From positions 1-46,307 of the forward strand of contig NZ_BKAH01000017.1 of the NCBI RefSeq assembly GCF_007992455.1: a DNA stretch of 46,307 bases. Reading direction: 5' to 3'. The position numbers were made by a program, and so were the translations under genes. The notes under the pieces were generated by a model, which saw only the letters and a list, made by a program, of their open reading frames with translations, was not told where the DNA came from and did not search any database. The stretch is from Microbacterium saccharophilum. Lineage in GTDB: Bacteria > Actinomycetota > Actinomycetes > Actinomycetales > Microbacteriaceae. Below, one piece after another: positions 26,637 through 35,463 of the stretch (the stretch's first letter is position 1; each line of letters starts with the position of its first letter).

Positions 26637-27296
26637 TTACCGCCGCAGGACCCGCCGGGCCAGCGCGTTGCCGAAGAACTGCACGCCCTGCACGATCACG
26701 ATGATGATGAGCACGGCCGCCCACGTGACCCACGGGTTGAACTGCTTGAACCCGTAGACGATGGCGAACTCGCCGAGGCCGCCGGCCGCGACGGCACCGG
26801 CCATCGCGGTCATGTCCACGAGCGCCACGACGACGAAGGTGTACCCGAGCACGAGCGGGCCGAGGGCCTCCCGCGGGACGAGGCGGAAGAGGATCCGCGA
26901 GCGGCTCGCCCCGGCGGCGCGTGCCGCCTCGATGACGCCGGGACGCACGGTGAGGAGGTTCTGCTCGACGATGCGGCTGATCGCGAAGAGGGACGCGATC
27001 GTGATGGCGAAGATCCCGAAGGTCACGCCGATGCCGGGGATGCCGACCCCCCGCGCCAGCGGCTGCACCGCGGCGAGCAGGATGATGAACGGGATCGGGC
27101 GGATCGTGTTGACGAGGACGTTCAGGATGCCGAAGACGACCTTGTTCGGGAACAGGCTCCCGGCCCGCGTGGCGTACAGCGCCATCCCGAGCACGAGGCC
27201 GCCGAGGCCGCCCAGCACGAGGGCGAGCGAGGCGACGTAGAGCGTCTCGGCGGTGGCCGCCCAGAGCTCGGGCAGCAAGTCGATGAGCCTATCCAT
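26637..27296 (-). CDS. metI: Methionine ABC transporter permease
   Basis: 219-residue inner-membrane permease with five to six membrane segments. The EAA coupling loop is IEAARAAGASRSRILFRLVP. It pairs with MetN (overlap 8 bases) and the MetQ lipoprotein to import D/L-methionine. Last gene of the three-gene operon; it converges with the hydrolase gene, 34 bases apart. Confidence 0.94.
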   Translation of the reverse strand: MDRLIDLLPELWAATAETLYVASLALVLGGLGGLVLGMALYATRAGSLFPNKVVFGILNVLVNTIRPIPFIILLAAVQPLARGVGIPGIGVTFGIFAITIASLFAISRIVEQNLLTVRPGVIEAARAAGASRSRILFRLVPREALGPLVLGYTFVVVALVDMTAMAGAVAAGGLGEFAIVYGFKQFNPWVTWAAVLIIIVIVQGVQFFGNALARRVLRR

Positions 27297-28329
27297 GGAC
27301 GGCCTCCTCTTCGTGCAGGGGGGCGAAGGCGGATGCCGCGTCGATGGCGCGCTGTACGGCCTCCGGTGGGCCGGAGAGGCCGAGCGTCAGATGCCCGAAC
27401 ACGCGTCCGCGGATGTCGTTGATGCCGCCGTGCACGACCTCGAAGCGCACGCCCTCCGCGGCGAGCGCCGCGAACACATCGCCCTGCGCGCCCTCGCCGT
27501 CGCGCACCCGGAAGGTGACGATGCGGCCGGGGTGGCGCTCCCGCAGCGTCTGCAGCTGCGCCCCGACCGGCACCTCCTCGATGATGCTGGCGACGAAGCG
27601 GCGGGTCGCGGGATGCTGCGGCGACGCGAGGATGTCGAACACGGCCCCTTCTTCGATCACGCGCCCGCGCTCCATCACGACGACGCGGTCCGCGATGCTG
27701 CGGATCACCTCCATCTCGTGCGTGATGACGAGGATCGTGATGCCGAACTCGACGTTGACCCGCTTCAGGAGAGCGAGTACCTCCTGTGTCGTGTCGGGGT
27801 CGAGGGCGCTCGTGGCCTCGTCGGCGAGGAGGATGCGCGGGCTCGTCGCGAGGGCGCGGGCGATGCCGACGCGCTGCTTCTGGCCGCCGGAGAGCTGCTC
27901 GGGGTGGCTCCGGGCCTTGTCGGCGAGGCCCACGAAGCGCAGGAGCTCCTCGACGCGGGCGCGGATCTCGGCGCGCGGGCGCCCCGCCACTTCGAGCGGA
28001 TAGGCGACGTTGCCGGCGACGGTGCGCGAGTCGAAGAGGTTGAACTGCTGGAAGATCATGCCGATGTCGCCGCGGAGCCGGCGCAGGTCGCGTTCGCGCA
28101 ACCGGGTGATGTCGGTCCCGTCGATCTCGACGGCGCCCGCGGTCGGCGTCTCCAGTGCGTTGACGAGCCGCAGCACGGTGCTCTTGCCCGCACCGGAATA
28201 GCCGATGATGCCGCAGATCTCGCCCGCCTCGACGGCGAGCGACACGTCGTCGACGGCGGTGACGGGCGCGGCATCCTTGCCGGCGGGCGGGAAGGTCTTC
28301 GTCACGCCGGTCAGGCGGATGAGCGTCAT
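27289..28329 (-). CDS. metN: Methionine ABC transporter ATP-binding protein
   Basis: 346 residues. Walker A GYSGAGKST, Q-loop, signature LSGGQKQRVGIARAL, Walker B ILLADEATSALDP. The C-terminal NIL domain (about residues 250-325: IVTFRVRDGEGAQGDV) is the methionine-sensing module that gives trans-inhibition in MetNI. It follows metQ after a hairpin-containing gap. Confidence 0.95.
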   Translation of the reverse strand: MTLIRLTGVTKTFPPAGKDAAPVTAVDDVSLAVEAGEICGIIGYSGAGKSTVLRLVNALETPTAGAVEIDGTDITRLRERDLRRLRGDIGMIFQQFNLFDSRTVAGNVAYPLEVAGRPRAEIRARVEELLRFVGLADKARSHPEQLSGGQKQRVGIARALATSPRILLADEATSALDPDTTQEVLALLKRVNVEFGITILVITHEMEVIRSIADRVVVMERGRVIEEGAVFDILASPQHPATRRFVASIIEEVPVGAQLQTLRERHPGRIVTFRVRDGEGAQGDVFAALAAEGVRFEVVHGGINDIRGRVFGHLTLGLSGPPEAVQRAIDAASAFAPLHEEEAVHG

Positions 28330-28373
28330 GGCTGCTCCTCGACAGTGCTGCGAGCGGGGTACGGCGGGAACGC

Positions 28374-28407
28374 GTGTGCGGCCCGGTCACAGGACCGGGC
28401 CGCACAC
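28374..28407 (-). terminator. Intra-operon hairpin between metQ and metN
   Basis: 15-bp perfect stem (28374-28388 with 28393-28407) and ACAG loop in the 87-bp gap after metQ. Its place in a binding-protein operon suggests partial termination or mRNA protection, giving more MetQ than MetN and MetI. Confidence 0.7.
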
Positions 28408-28416
28408 GAAGGGGTC

Positions 28417-29319
28417 TTACTGCTTCGCGCGGATGTCGTCCTGCACGTCGTTCAGCGAGGCGACGAGGTCGGCGACCGGGGTCTTCACGAGGACCGCGGT
28501 GCCGCCGGAGACCTCGAGCACGCCGTCCTGGACGGACTGGGTCTCCTGGAAGATCTCGACGAGCTTGAGGTACGTCGGGTTCTCGGCGTCCTCCGCCTTC
28601 GCGGCGAAGATGTTGATGTACGGGAACGCGGCCGGGTCGGACGGGTCGTCCTGCGCCAGCAGCTCGTCCTCGGTGAGGCCCGACTTCGTCACGAAGTCGT
28701 TGTTGACGATGGCGCCGGCGAAGTCCGGCAGCGACGACGCGGTGAAGTCCGCGTCCACGGCCTCGACCTTGACGGTCGACGCGTCGGCGTCGATGTCGGC
28801 GACGGTCGAGAAGATCGACCCGCCGTCCTCGAGCTCGATGAGCCCGGCGGACTGCAGCACCAGCAGCGCGCGCGCCTGGTTGGACTCGTCGTTCGGGACC
28901 GCGATGGTCTCGCCCTCGGGGATGTCGGCGACGTCGTCGTACTTCGTCGAGTACAGGCCCAGCGGGTAGATCGCCGTGGCGCCGATCGGCTGCAGGTCGT
29001 CGTCGGCGGCGACGTTGTAGGTGGCGAGGTAGATGATGTGCTGGAACTGATTGAGGTCCAGTTCGCCCGCCGAGACGGCCGGGTTCGGCTGGTCGTAGGA
29101 GGTGAAGTCGACGATCTCGACCTCGATGCCCTCTTCCGCGGCAGCCTCGGTATACAGCTCCCAGTACGGGTCGCCCGCGCCGACGACGCCGATGCGGACG
29201 GGGCCCGTGGTCTCGGCGTCATCCGCGCCGTCGGCGGCGGAGGACGTGCCGGCGCAGGCGCCGAGCGCGAGTGCGAGGGGGAGGAGGAGGGCTGCTGCGG
29301 ACAGCGACTTCTTGGACAT
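28417..29319 (-). CDS. metQ: Methionine-binding lipoprotein (NlpA family)
   Basis: 300 residues. Signal peptide with lipobox LGAC, Cys22. The mature protein starts with an acidic linker and IGVVGAGDPYWELY, then the NlpA/MetQ pattern (IEVEIVDFTSYDQPNPAVSA, LDLNQFQH). AAG GAG six bases before the ATG is a good ribosome site. First gene of metQ-metN-metI. A small structured leader lies upstream. Confidence 0.94.
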   Translation of the reverse strand: MSKKSLSAAALLLPLALALGACAGTSSAADGADDAETTGPVRIGVVGAGDPYWELYTEAAAEEGIEVEIVDFTSYDQPNPAVSAGELDLNQFQHIIYLATYNVAADDDLQPIGATAIYPLGLYSTKYDDVADIPEGETIAVPNDESNQARALLVLQSAGLIELEDGGSIFSTVADIDADASTVKVEAVDADFTASSLPDFAGAIVNNDFVTKSGLTEDELLAQDDPSDPAAFPYINIFAAKAEDAENPTYLKLVEIFQETQSVQDGVLEVSGGTAVLVKTPVADLVASLNDVQDDIRAKQ

Positions 29320-29341
29320 GTGGTGCTCCTTGGAGGTTCAG

Positions 29342-29406
29342 GGCACCACGTCGGCGCGGAGATGCCGGGGGGATCGGCCGACCGCGACTCGCCTCGTCGC
29401 GGTGCC
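29342..29406 (-). promoter_or_regulatory. Structured leader of metQ (possible regulatory RNA)
   Basis: In the 5' region of metQ (minus strand), GGCACC/GGTGCC (29401-29406 with 29342-29347) can close around an internal CGCGAC/GTCGCG helix (29383-29388 with 29396-29401). The two helices share two bases, so they may be alternatives. I do not see the conserved core of the SAM-I, SAM-II or SAM-IV riboswitches. The remaining upstream sequence to the tRNA shows nothing else. Confidence 0.3.
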
Positions 29407-29543
29407 TCAACGACCGTACGTCGACCGCGATGCGACGGCTATTCGGGCGTAACAGTCCGACACCGGGATGGTCCGCCGGGTGGTTCGCGGCGCCCCGGGG
29501 AACACTGTAAGATCGTTGATCGTGCATCGTGCAAGCGAAGCGC

Positions 29544-29616
29544 GCCACCTTAGCTCAGACGGCAGAGCGATTCACTCGTAATGAATAGGTCAAGGGTTCG
29601 ATTCCCTTAGGTGGCT
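29544..29616 (+). tRNA. tRNA-Thr(CGT)
   Basis: 73-nt cloverleaf. Acceptor GCCACCT/AGGTGGC, anticodon stem ATTCA/TGAAT around loop CTCGTAA (anticodon CGT, codon ACG), T-loop GGTTCGATTCC, discriminator T. CCA is not encoded. A TAAGAT -10 (29508-29513) lies upstream. Confidence 0.95.
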
Positions 29617-29620
29617 CCGA

Positions 29621-30016
29621 ATGGACACCGCCCTCGACATCGTGCTCGAGGTCTTCTCGTGGCTCGGCTTCGGCGCAGGCCTTCTCCTGGGCGTCGTCGC
29701 CGTCATCCTGTGGGCGGCGGACGGGACCTGGCTGCCCGCCGACGCCCTCGTCGATCACGAGGACGACGGCACCGTCGTCCGATGGTTCGACGCCGACGGG
29801 GATGCCAACGCCGCGCACCCCTCACCCGCGGAGGCGCAGCACCTCGTCGGCGCCGATCGCGCGCCGATCTGGTATCGCCACGGCTGGCGGGGACGGATGC
29901 GGCTCACGCGGCGCGCACCGGGGTTCCGCGCCGTCGCGTGGGCAGCGGCGAGCATGCTGGCACTCGGGGTGGTGTCGCTCGCGACATCCTGGATCCTGCT
30001 CTTCGCGCGCGGCTGA
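29621..30016 (+). CDS. Two-membrane-segment hypothetical protein next to tRNA-Thr
   Basis: 131 residues. N-terminal membrane helix (FSWLGFGAGLLLGVVAVILW), a soluble loop rich in Asp and Pro (about 30-100) containing RWRGRM-like basic patch, and a second helix (AVAWAAASMLALGVVSLATS) near the C-terminus. The ATG lies four bases beyond the tRNA, with no room for a separate leader; it may be translated from a processed tRNA transcript. Family not recognised. A bidirectional hairpin ends it. Confidence 0.7.
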   Translation: MDTALDIVLEVFSWLGFGAGLLLGVVAVILWAADGTWLPADALVDHEDDGTVVRWFDADGDANAAHPSPAEAQHLVGADRAPIWYRHGWRGRMRLTRRAPGFRAVAWAAASMLALGVVSLATSWILLFARG

Positions 30017-30050
30017 CCCGAGACGGCGGATCGGTGCGCCGCGGGTCAGC
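30012..30050. terminator. Bidirectional hairpin between convergent genes
   Basis: Arms GCTGACCCG (30012-30020) and CGGGTCAGC (30042-30050), with an inner GGCG/CGCC helix. It spans the ends of the tRNA-linked gene and the EamA gene. Confidence 0.65.
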
Positions 30051-30951
30051 CGATCGCGAGCAGCGCGCCGGCCGCGAGCGCCAGGGTGAGCCCGACCCAC
30101 TGGATGCGCGCGATGCGCTCCCCGAGCACGATCGCGGCGAGCAGCACCGTCCCCGCCGGGTACAGCGCAGTGAGGGCGGCGACGACGGCGAGATCGCCGT
30201 CGGAGCGGAGGGCGAGGAGCAGCAGCACGTTCGCGGTGGCGTCGACGAGTCCGCACGCCAGGGCGATCGTCCACGCCCGGCCCGCCATCATCCCTCGCCC
30301 GGCACCGCCGCGTGCCGACCCGAGTGCGGCGCCGGCCCGCACGCCGCCCCGCCGTGCGGCGACCACCGCGATCACGACGATGGTGCCGGTGATGAGGACG
30401 TTGACGCCACGGTTCAGCAGCAGCGGCACGACGCCGCTCGCCTGACTCGTCTGGTCGATGAGGATGAGGAACGCGCCGATCGACAGGCCGGAGCCGACCG
30501 CCATGACGAGTCCCCGTGCGCTCGGGCGGGCGATGGCCTCACCGGGCAGGAACGCGACGAGCACGACGGCGATGAGGGCCAGAGCGAGCCCGGCGTAGCC
30601 GATGCGCGTCAGTCGCTCCCCGCCGATGAGGATTCCCCACAGCATCGGCGCGATCGCGGAGACCACGGCGGTGACGGGGGAGAGGATGCTCATCGGCCCG
30701 ATCGCGAGGCAGGCGTAGAGGAGGCCGATGGCGGCGGCCCCGGTCACGCCGGACAGCGCACCCCACAGGGCGTCCTCCGACGACCACGCCCCGCCGAGCA
30801 CCGGATATGCCAGCGCGAGCAGGAGGAGGCCGGAGAGGGCGGAGACCGCCGTCACCGCGACAGGTCGGACACGTCGCGCCGCGAGGCCGCCGAGGAAGTC
30901 CGCCGCCCCGTAGACGAGAGCCCCTACGAGGGCGAGGAGGGCGGCGATCAT
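30046..30951 (-). CDS. EamA-family (DMT) permease
   Basis: 301-residue inner-membrane protein with about ten membrane helices in two EamA halves (LLALVGALVYGAADFLGGLA at the start; LALACGLVDATANVLLLLAL later). DMT-superfamily members export metabolites or small drugs; the substrate is unknown. It is divergent from the MMPL gene across 58 bases that contain an operator-like palindrome, so both may share a regulator. Confidence 0.88.
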   Translation of the reverse strand: MIAALLALVGALVYGAADFLGGLAARRVRPVAVTAVSALSGLLLLALAYPVLGGAWSSEDALWGALSGVTGAAAIGLLYACLAIGPMSILSPVTAVVSAIAPMLWGILIGGERLTRIGYAGLALALIAVVLVAFLPGEAIARPSARGLVMAVGSGLSIGAFLILIDQTSQASGVVPLLLNRGVNVLITGTIVVIAVVAARRGGVRAGAALGSARGGAGRGMMAGRAWTIALACGLVDATANVLLLLALRSDGDLAVVAALTALYPAGTVLLAAIVLGERIARIQWVGLTLALAAGALLAIG

Positions 30952-30973
30952 GATGGCGCCAGCCTAGAGCCGA

Positions 30974-31009
30974 TTGGCAAGAGCCGAGATTGCTAGATAA
31001 GCTAGCAAT
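30974..31009 (+). promoter_or_regulatory. Promoter and palindromic operator of the MMPL gene
   Basis: TTGGCA (30974-30979), 18 bases, TAAGCT (30998-31003): transcription would start at about the ATG (31010), giving a leaderless mRNA. The arms ATTGCTAG (30989-30996) and CTAGCAAT (31002-31009), five bases apart, form a perfect palindrome over the -10. This is the geometry of MarR or TetR repressor sites; no such regulator is adjacent. Confidence 0.6.
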
Positions 31010-33256
31010 ATGGCGAAGCACCTGAAACCGTCCCGTTGGCTGCGGATCGGCATCCCCCTGCTCCTGGTCCTCATCTGGACCGCGGGCGGTGCGATCGGCG
31101 GACCGTACTTCGGGAAGGTCAGCGAAGTCGCCACGAACGACCAGTCCACCTTCCTCCCCTCCAGCGCCGAGGCGACACAGGTGCAGGAGCGACTGTCCGA
31201 CTTCACCGGCGGCGACACGATCCCCGCCCTCGTCGTGATCTCCGGGGACGAGGAGCTCGACGCCGACCAGCTCGCCGAGCTCGCCACCCTCGCGGAGGAG
31301 ATCGGCGGCATCGACGGCGTCGGCGAGATCTCGCCCCCCATCCCGTCGGAGGACGGCGAAGCGGTGCAGATCTTCGTGCCGCTGGACTCCTCCGGCGAGA
31401 TCGGCGACCTCGTCACCGAGGTGCGCGAACTCGTGCAGGAGAACGTCCCCGCTGGTCTCGAAGGCTGGGTCACCGGGCCCGCCGGCTTCACCGCCGACCT
31501 CGTCGAGGGCTTCACGGGTATCGACGGGCTGCTCCTGATCGTGGCGCTCGGTGCCGTCTTCGTCATCCTCGTCATCGTCTACCGGTCGCCGCTGCTGCCC
31601 GTCCTCGTCCTCATGACCTCGCTGTTCGCGCTCTGCGTCGCGCTGCTGACGGTGTGGTGGCTCGCGAAGGCCGACATCGTCGTGCTCAACGGTCAGGTCC
31701 AGGGCATCCTGTTCATCCTCGTGATCGGCGCCGCCACCGACTACGCGCTCCTGTACGTCGCCCGCTTCCGGGAGGCGATCGGGGGAGGGCTCCGTCGATG
31801 GGATGCCACGGTCGCGGCCTGGAAGGGCGCGTTCGAGCCCATCCTCGCCTCCGGCGGCACCGTCATCGCCGGCCTCCTCTGCCTGCTGCTGAGCGACCTC
31901 GCCAGCAACCGCGCGCTGGGGCCCATCGCCTCCATCGGCATCGCCTTCTCGATGCTGTCTGCGCTCACCTTCCTCCCGGCGCTGATGGCGCTGACGGGGC
32001 GCGCCGCGTTCTGGCCCTTCATCCCGAAGACGGCGGGCGTGGTGCTGCCGAAGGACTTCACCCAGCCGGTCAAGGGGTTCTGGGCCCGCCAGGCACGCCT
32101 GGTCGCGCGGCACTCCCGCCCGGTGTGGATCGTCTCCACGCTCGTGCTGCTCGTGATGGCGGCCGGCGCCTTCCAGCTCAAGGCCGACGGCGTGCCGGCG
32201 AGCGAACTCGTCCTCGGCACCTCCGAGGCCCGCGACGGCCAGAAGGTGCTCGCCGAGCACTTCCCGGCCGGCTCCGGCAGCCCGGCCTACGTCATCGTCG
32301 AGGAAGATCGCCTCACGGATGCCGTCACCGTGCTGGACGACGCGGACGGCGTCGACTCCGTCGCCGCCGTCTCCGAGGACTCCCCGACCGGTCAGGCGCC
32401 CATCGAGCTGCAGGACGGCGTGGCCGTGCTCACGGCCTTCGGCCCTCCCGGAACCCCCGCGCCCGAGCCCACCGTCTCCGACGGGGACGTGCTCCTGGCC
32501 GTCACCCTCGCCGACGAGGCGGACTCCCTCGAGGCCGAGCAGACCATCCGCGACCTCCGCGAGGCGTTCGCGGGCGAACTCGGCGACGGCGTCGCGCTGA
32601 CCGGCGGCACGACCGCGGTCGATCTCGACACCAACGACACGTCGATCCGCGACCGGACGGTGATCATCCCGGTGATCCTCGTCGTGGTGCTGATCATCCT
32701 CATGCTGCTGCTCCGCGCGATCGTGGCACCGGTGATCCTGATCCTCAGCGTCATCGTGTCGTTCGGCGCGGCGCTGGGGGTGAGCGCCCTGGTCTTCAAC
32801 AACGTGTTCCAGTTCCCGGGCGGTGACCCCGCCGTCCCGCTGTACGGATTCGTGTTCCTCGTCGCCCTCGGCATCGACTACAACATCTTCCTCATGTCAC
32901 GGGTGCGCGAGGAGTCGCTCAAGCACGGAACACGGTCCGGCATCCTGCGCGGACTCGTCGCGACCGGCGGCGTCATCACCTCCGCCGGGCTCGTCCTGGC
33001 GGCGACGTTCGCGGCCCTCGGGGTCATCCCGATCCTGTTCCTCGCGCAGCTGGCGTTCATCGTCGCGTTCGGCGTGCTGCTCGACACGTTCGTCGTGCGC
33101 TCGCTGCTCGTGCCGGCCCTGTCGTACGACATCGGCCGGAAGATCTGGTGGCCCTCGAAGCTGTCGCGCTTCGCCGGCGACGAAGACACCGTCGCAGCGA
33201 GCGACGAGCCGGAGGAGATGACCCGCGCGGAGTACCGGCGTACGCTCGAAGAATGA
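31010..33256 (+). CDS. MMPL-family (RND) exporter
   Basis: 748-residue inner-membrane protein of two RND halves, each with a large extracytoplasmic domain and about six helices. GAATDYALLYVARFRE and GIDYNIFLMSRVREE are the paired Asp-Tyr proton-relay motifs of MMPL proteins. They export lipids, siderophores or drugs. It begins at a leaderless-looking promoter under a palindrome, and ends with a four-base overlap into the nicotinamidase gene, so it heads the operon MMPL-pncA-DUF2510. Substrate unknown. Confidence 0.93.
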   Translation: MAKHLKPSRWLRIGIPLLLVLIWTAGGAIGGPYFGKVSEVATNDQSTFLPSSAEATQVQERLSDFTGGDTIPALVVISGDEELDADQLAELATLAEEIGGIDGVGEISPPIPSEDGEAVQIFVPLDSSGEIGDLVTEVRELVQENVPAGLEGWVTGPAGFTADLVEGFTGIDGLLLIVALGAVFVILVIVYRSPLLPVLVLMTSLFALCVALLTVWWLAKADIVVLNGQVQGILFILVIGAATDYALLYVARFREAIGGGLRRWDATVAAWKGAFEPILASGGTVIAGLLCLLLSDLASNRALGPIASIGIAFSMLSALTFLPALMALTGRAAFWPFIPKTAGVVLPKDFTQPVKGFWARQARLVARHSRPVWIVSTLVLLVMAAGAFQLKADGVPASELVLGTSEARDGQKVLAEHFPAGSGSPAYVIVEEDRLTDAVTVLDDADGVDSVAAVSEDSPTGQAPIELQDGVAVLTAFGPPGTPAPEPTVSDGDVLLAVTLADEADSLEAEQTIRDLREAFAGELGDGVALTGGTTAVDLDTNDTSIRDRTVIIPVILVVVLIILMLLLRAIVAPVILILSVIVSFGAALGVSALVFNNVFQFPGGDPAVPLYGFVFLVALGIDYNIFLMSRVREESLKHGTRSGILRGLVATGGVITSAGLVLAATFAALGVIPILFLAQLAFIVAFGVLLDTFVVRSLLVPALSYDIGRKIWWPSKLSRFAGDEDTVAASDEPEEMTRAEYRRTLEE

Positions 33257-33831
33257 CCAGAGCGCTGTTCATCGTCGATGTGCAGAACGACTTCACGGAG
33301 GGCGGTGCCCTCGGCGTCGACGGCGGTGACGCCGTGGCCGAGGGCATCACGTCCTACCTGAAGGATCATGCGGGGGAGTACGCCCTCATCGTGGCCTCGC
33401 GGGACTGGCACGACGCGGACTCGGACAACGGCGGGCACTTCTCCGCAGAGCCCGACTTCGCCGGGACCTGGCCCGTGCACTGCGTCGCCGACACCGACGG
33501 CGCCGCGTACGACCCGGGCCTGGACACCTCCGCCGTCACCCACCACGTGAGGAAGGGGCAGGGCAAGCCCGCCTACTCCCTCTTCGAAGGGGTGACGGAT
33601 GCCGGTGAGGCCGTCGGCGACCTGCTCGCCGCGCACGGCGTCGTCGACGTGGACGTCGTGGGGATCGCGACGGACTACTGCGTGAAGGCCACCGCGATGG
33701 ATGCCATCGAGCACGGCCGGCACGTCCGCATCCTCACCGACCTGGTCGCCGGCGTCGCCCCGGAGACCAGCGATGCCGCCCTCGCCGAACTCGCCCACGC
33801 GGGTGCCGAACTGCAGGAGAGTGCCCGATGA
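33253..33831 (+). CDS. pncA: Nicotinamidase/isochorismatase-family hydrolase
   Basis: 192 residues. The catalytic triad is visible as D9 (FIVDVQNDF), K101 (HVRKGQ) and C143 (ATDYCVKAT); ASRDWHDADS with GGHFS gives the metal-binding Asp/His typical of nicotinamidases. It should convert nicotinamide to nicotinate for NAD salvage. It starts in the MMPL stop (ATGA) and overlaps the next gene by four bases. The long upstream open frame overlaps MMPL and is rejected. Confidence 0.9.
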   Translation: MTRALFIVDVQNDFTEGGALGVDGGDAVAEGITSYLKDHAGEYALIVASRDWHDADSDNGGHFSAEPDFAGTWPVHCVADTDGAAYDPGLDTSAVTHHVRKGQGKPAYSLFEGVTDAGEAVGDLLAAHGVVDVDVVGIATDYCVKATAMDAIEHGRHVRILTDLVAGVAPETSDAALAELAHAGAELQESAR

Positions 33832-34583
33832 GTCCTCAGGTGGCCCCCGGGTGGTACCCCGACCCGACCGACCCGTCGCGCGTGCGCTGGTGGGATGGGT
33901 CGTATTGGGGTCAGCAGACCGCGCCGGCGGGGACTCCCGCGGCAAGCGCCGCGCCGGTGGCGGACGCGGTGCCGGCGGTGGACGTCGCACCTGCCTACCC
34001 CGTGCAGACGCCCGCACCGTCGTACGCTCAGCAGGCGCCGGCGCCGTCCGTGACGCCGTGGCCCAGCGCCGCACCCGCGGTGGCGCGCACCGGCCCGTCC
34101 GCGCCGGGTGCCGCGACCGACACCATCTGGATCTACCTCGCGATCATCGCCGGCACGCTGCCGATGTTCACGATCTTCCTCATGGACTGGGATGGCTACC
34201 TCGACGTCATGGTGGAGATGTCCGGGCGCCCGTCGGCCGATGCCGGCAGCGCCATGGTGAGCTGGGTCGGCGGCATCCTGCTGATCACGCTGCTGTCGTA
34301 CGTCTTCCTGGGGTTGTCCATCCTGTTCGCGTGGCTCGACTGGCGCGAACTCCGCAAGCGCGGCGTCGAGAAGCCCTTCCACTGGGCGTTCGCCTTCTTC
34401 GCCCTCATGGTGTCCATCGGCGTCTACGTCATCGGCCGCACGGTCGTCCTGAAGCGGGAGACCGGTAAGGGCCTCACGGCACTGTGGGTGTGGATCGGCG
34501 TGACCGTGCTCGGCTTCGTCGTCATCACCGTGTGGAGCATCACCTTCACGCAGCAGCTGATCGAGCGCATCCCGGTCAGCTGA
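33828..34583 (+). CDS. DUF2510 membrane protein
   Basis: 251 residues. The N-terminal DUF2510 motif is PGWYPDPTDPSRVRWWDGSYW (residues 7-27), followed by an Ala/Pro-rich linker and four membrane helices (about 95-250). Function unknown; such proteins are common and duplicated in actinobacteria. Coupled to the nicotinamidase gene by an ATGA overlap. Confidence 0.85.
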   Translation: MSPQVAPGWYPDPTDPSRVRWWDGSYWGQQTAPAGTPAASAAPVADAVPAVDVAPAYPVQTPAPSYAQQAPAPSVTPWPSAAPAVARTGPSAPGAATDTIWIYLAIIAGTLPMFTIFLMDWDGYLDVMVEMSGRPSADAGSAMVSWVGGILLITLLSYVFLGLSILFAWLDWRELRKRGVEKPFHWAFAFFALMVSIGVYVIGRTVVLKRETGKGLTALWVWIGVTVLGFVVITVWSITFTQQLIERIPVS

Positions 34584-34682
34584 CCGGCACCCGCCGGTCA
34601 CCGGGGGATGGTCGGCGCTCCGGCGGATTCGCCGCACGCCTCGCCTCCGAGCCCGTCCGGTGGCCGGTGCGAGGATGGGCAG

Positions 34683-35258
34683 GTGCACACACTTCGCCGC
34701 GTCGTGCTGACCGTGGCCCTCCTCAACCTCGCGTACTTCTCCGTGGAGTTCGCTGTCGCCATCGCGATCGGCTCCGTGTCGCTCTTCGCCGACAGCGTCG
34801 ACTTCCTCGAGGACGCCCTGATCAACCTGCTGATCTACGCGGCGCTGCCGTGGAGCGCCGCACGCCGCCGCACCGTCGGATCCGTGCTCGCGTTCGTGAT
34901 CCTCATCCCCGCCGTCGCCACCGTCTGGGCGGCGGTCGCGAAGGCCTTCGACCCGTATCCGCCCGCGCCGCTCCCGCTCACTCTCACGGCTGCGGGAGCG
35001 CTCATCGTGAACCTCACCGCCGCCCTGCTGCTGGTGCGCCACCGCCACCACAGCGGAAGTCTCACGAAAGCCGCGTGGCTGTCCGCCCGCAACGACGCGT
35101 TCGCGAACGTCGCGATCATCGCCGTGGGCCTCCTCACGATCTGGTTCGCCACCGGATGGCTCGACATCATCGCCGGGGTCGCGATCGGCATCCTCAATGC
35201 CGATGCGGCCCGCGCGGTCTGGAACGCCGCACGACGCGAGGTCGATCCCGCACCCTGA
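34683..35258 (+). CDS. CDF-like cation transporter
   Basis: 191 residues from a GTG; GAGG lies a few bases upstream. Five to six membrane helices. FADSVDFLEDALIN and ARNDAFANVAII match the metal-binding helices of the cation diffusion facilitator family, with Asp pairs but fewer His. It lacks the large C-terminal cytosolic domain, so it is a short CDF variant. The metal is unknown; the next operon, TerC with a manganese riboswitch, makes manganese or zinc plausible. Confidence 0.78.
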   Translation: MHTLRRVVLTVALLNLAYFSVEFAVAIAIGSVSLFADSVDFLEDALINLLIYAALPWSAARRRTVGSVLAFVILIPAVATVWAAVAKAFDPYPPAPLPLTLTAAGALIVNLTAALLLVRHRHHSGSLTKAAWLSARNDAFANVAIIAVGLLTIWFATGWLDIIAGVAIGILNADAARAVWNAARREVDPAP

Positions 35259-35349
35259 CCCCGCGCGTCTCGGCCGCGATCCGCGCCGCCCGGGTGACGC
35301 TCGGGGACCTCTCAGCGAGCGCATCGGAGGATCCCGTATCGTTGCCGGC

Positions 35350-35463
35350 ATTCCAGGGGGAGTACTCCGGCACGGTCGGCCCGTCACTACGGATGCACAT
35401 CGCATTCCGGGTCACCGGTCCTCGGTCACGAGGATGGAGAAGACCTTGGCGCTGATCCGCTCA
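35350..35463 (+). promoter_or_regulatory. Manganese (yybP-ykoY) riboswitch
   Basis: The leader of the TerC gene contains the conserved landmarks of the family: GGGGGAGTA (35356-35364), TCACTACG (35383-35390) and GGAGAAGACCTTGGCGCTGA (35436-35455). These form the two loops that bind Mn2+ in known members. ACTCCCC (35479-35485) just before the ATG could pair with GGGGAGT, which would hide the start codon, so translational control is plausible. Assigned from recall of the motif. Confidence 0.8.

Noticed and set aside
29320..29440. SAM-I/SAM-IV riboswitch before metQ
   Set aside because: The conserved cores are not present; only generic helices are seen.
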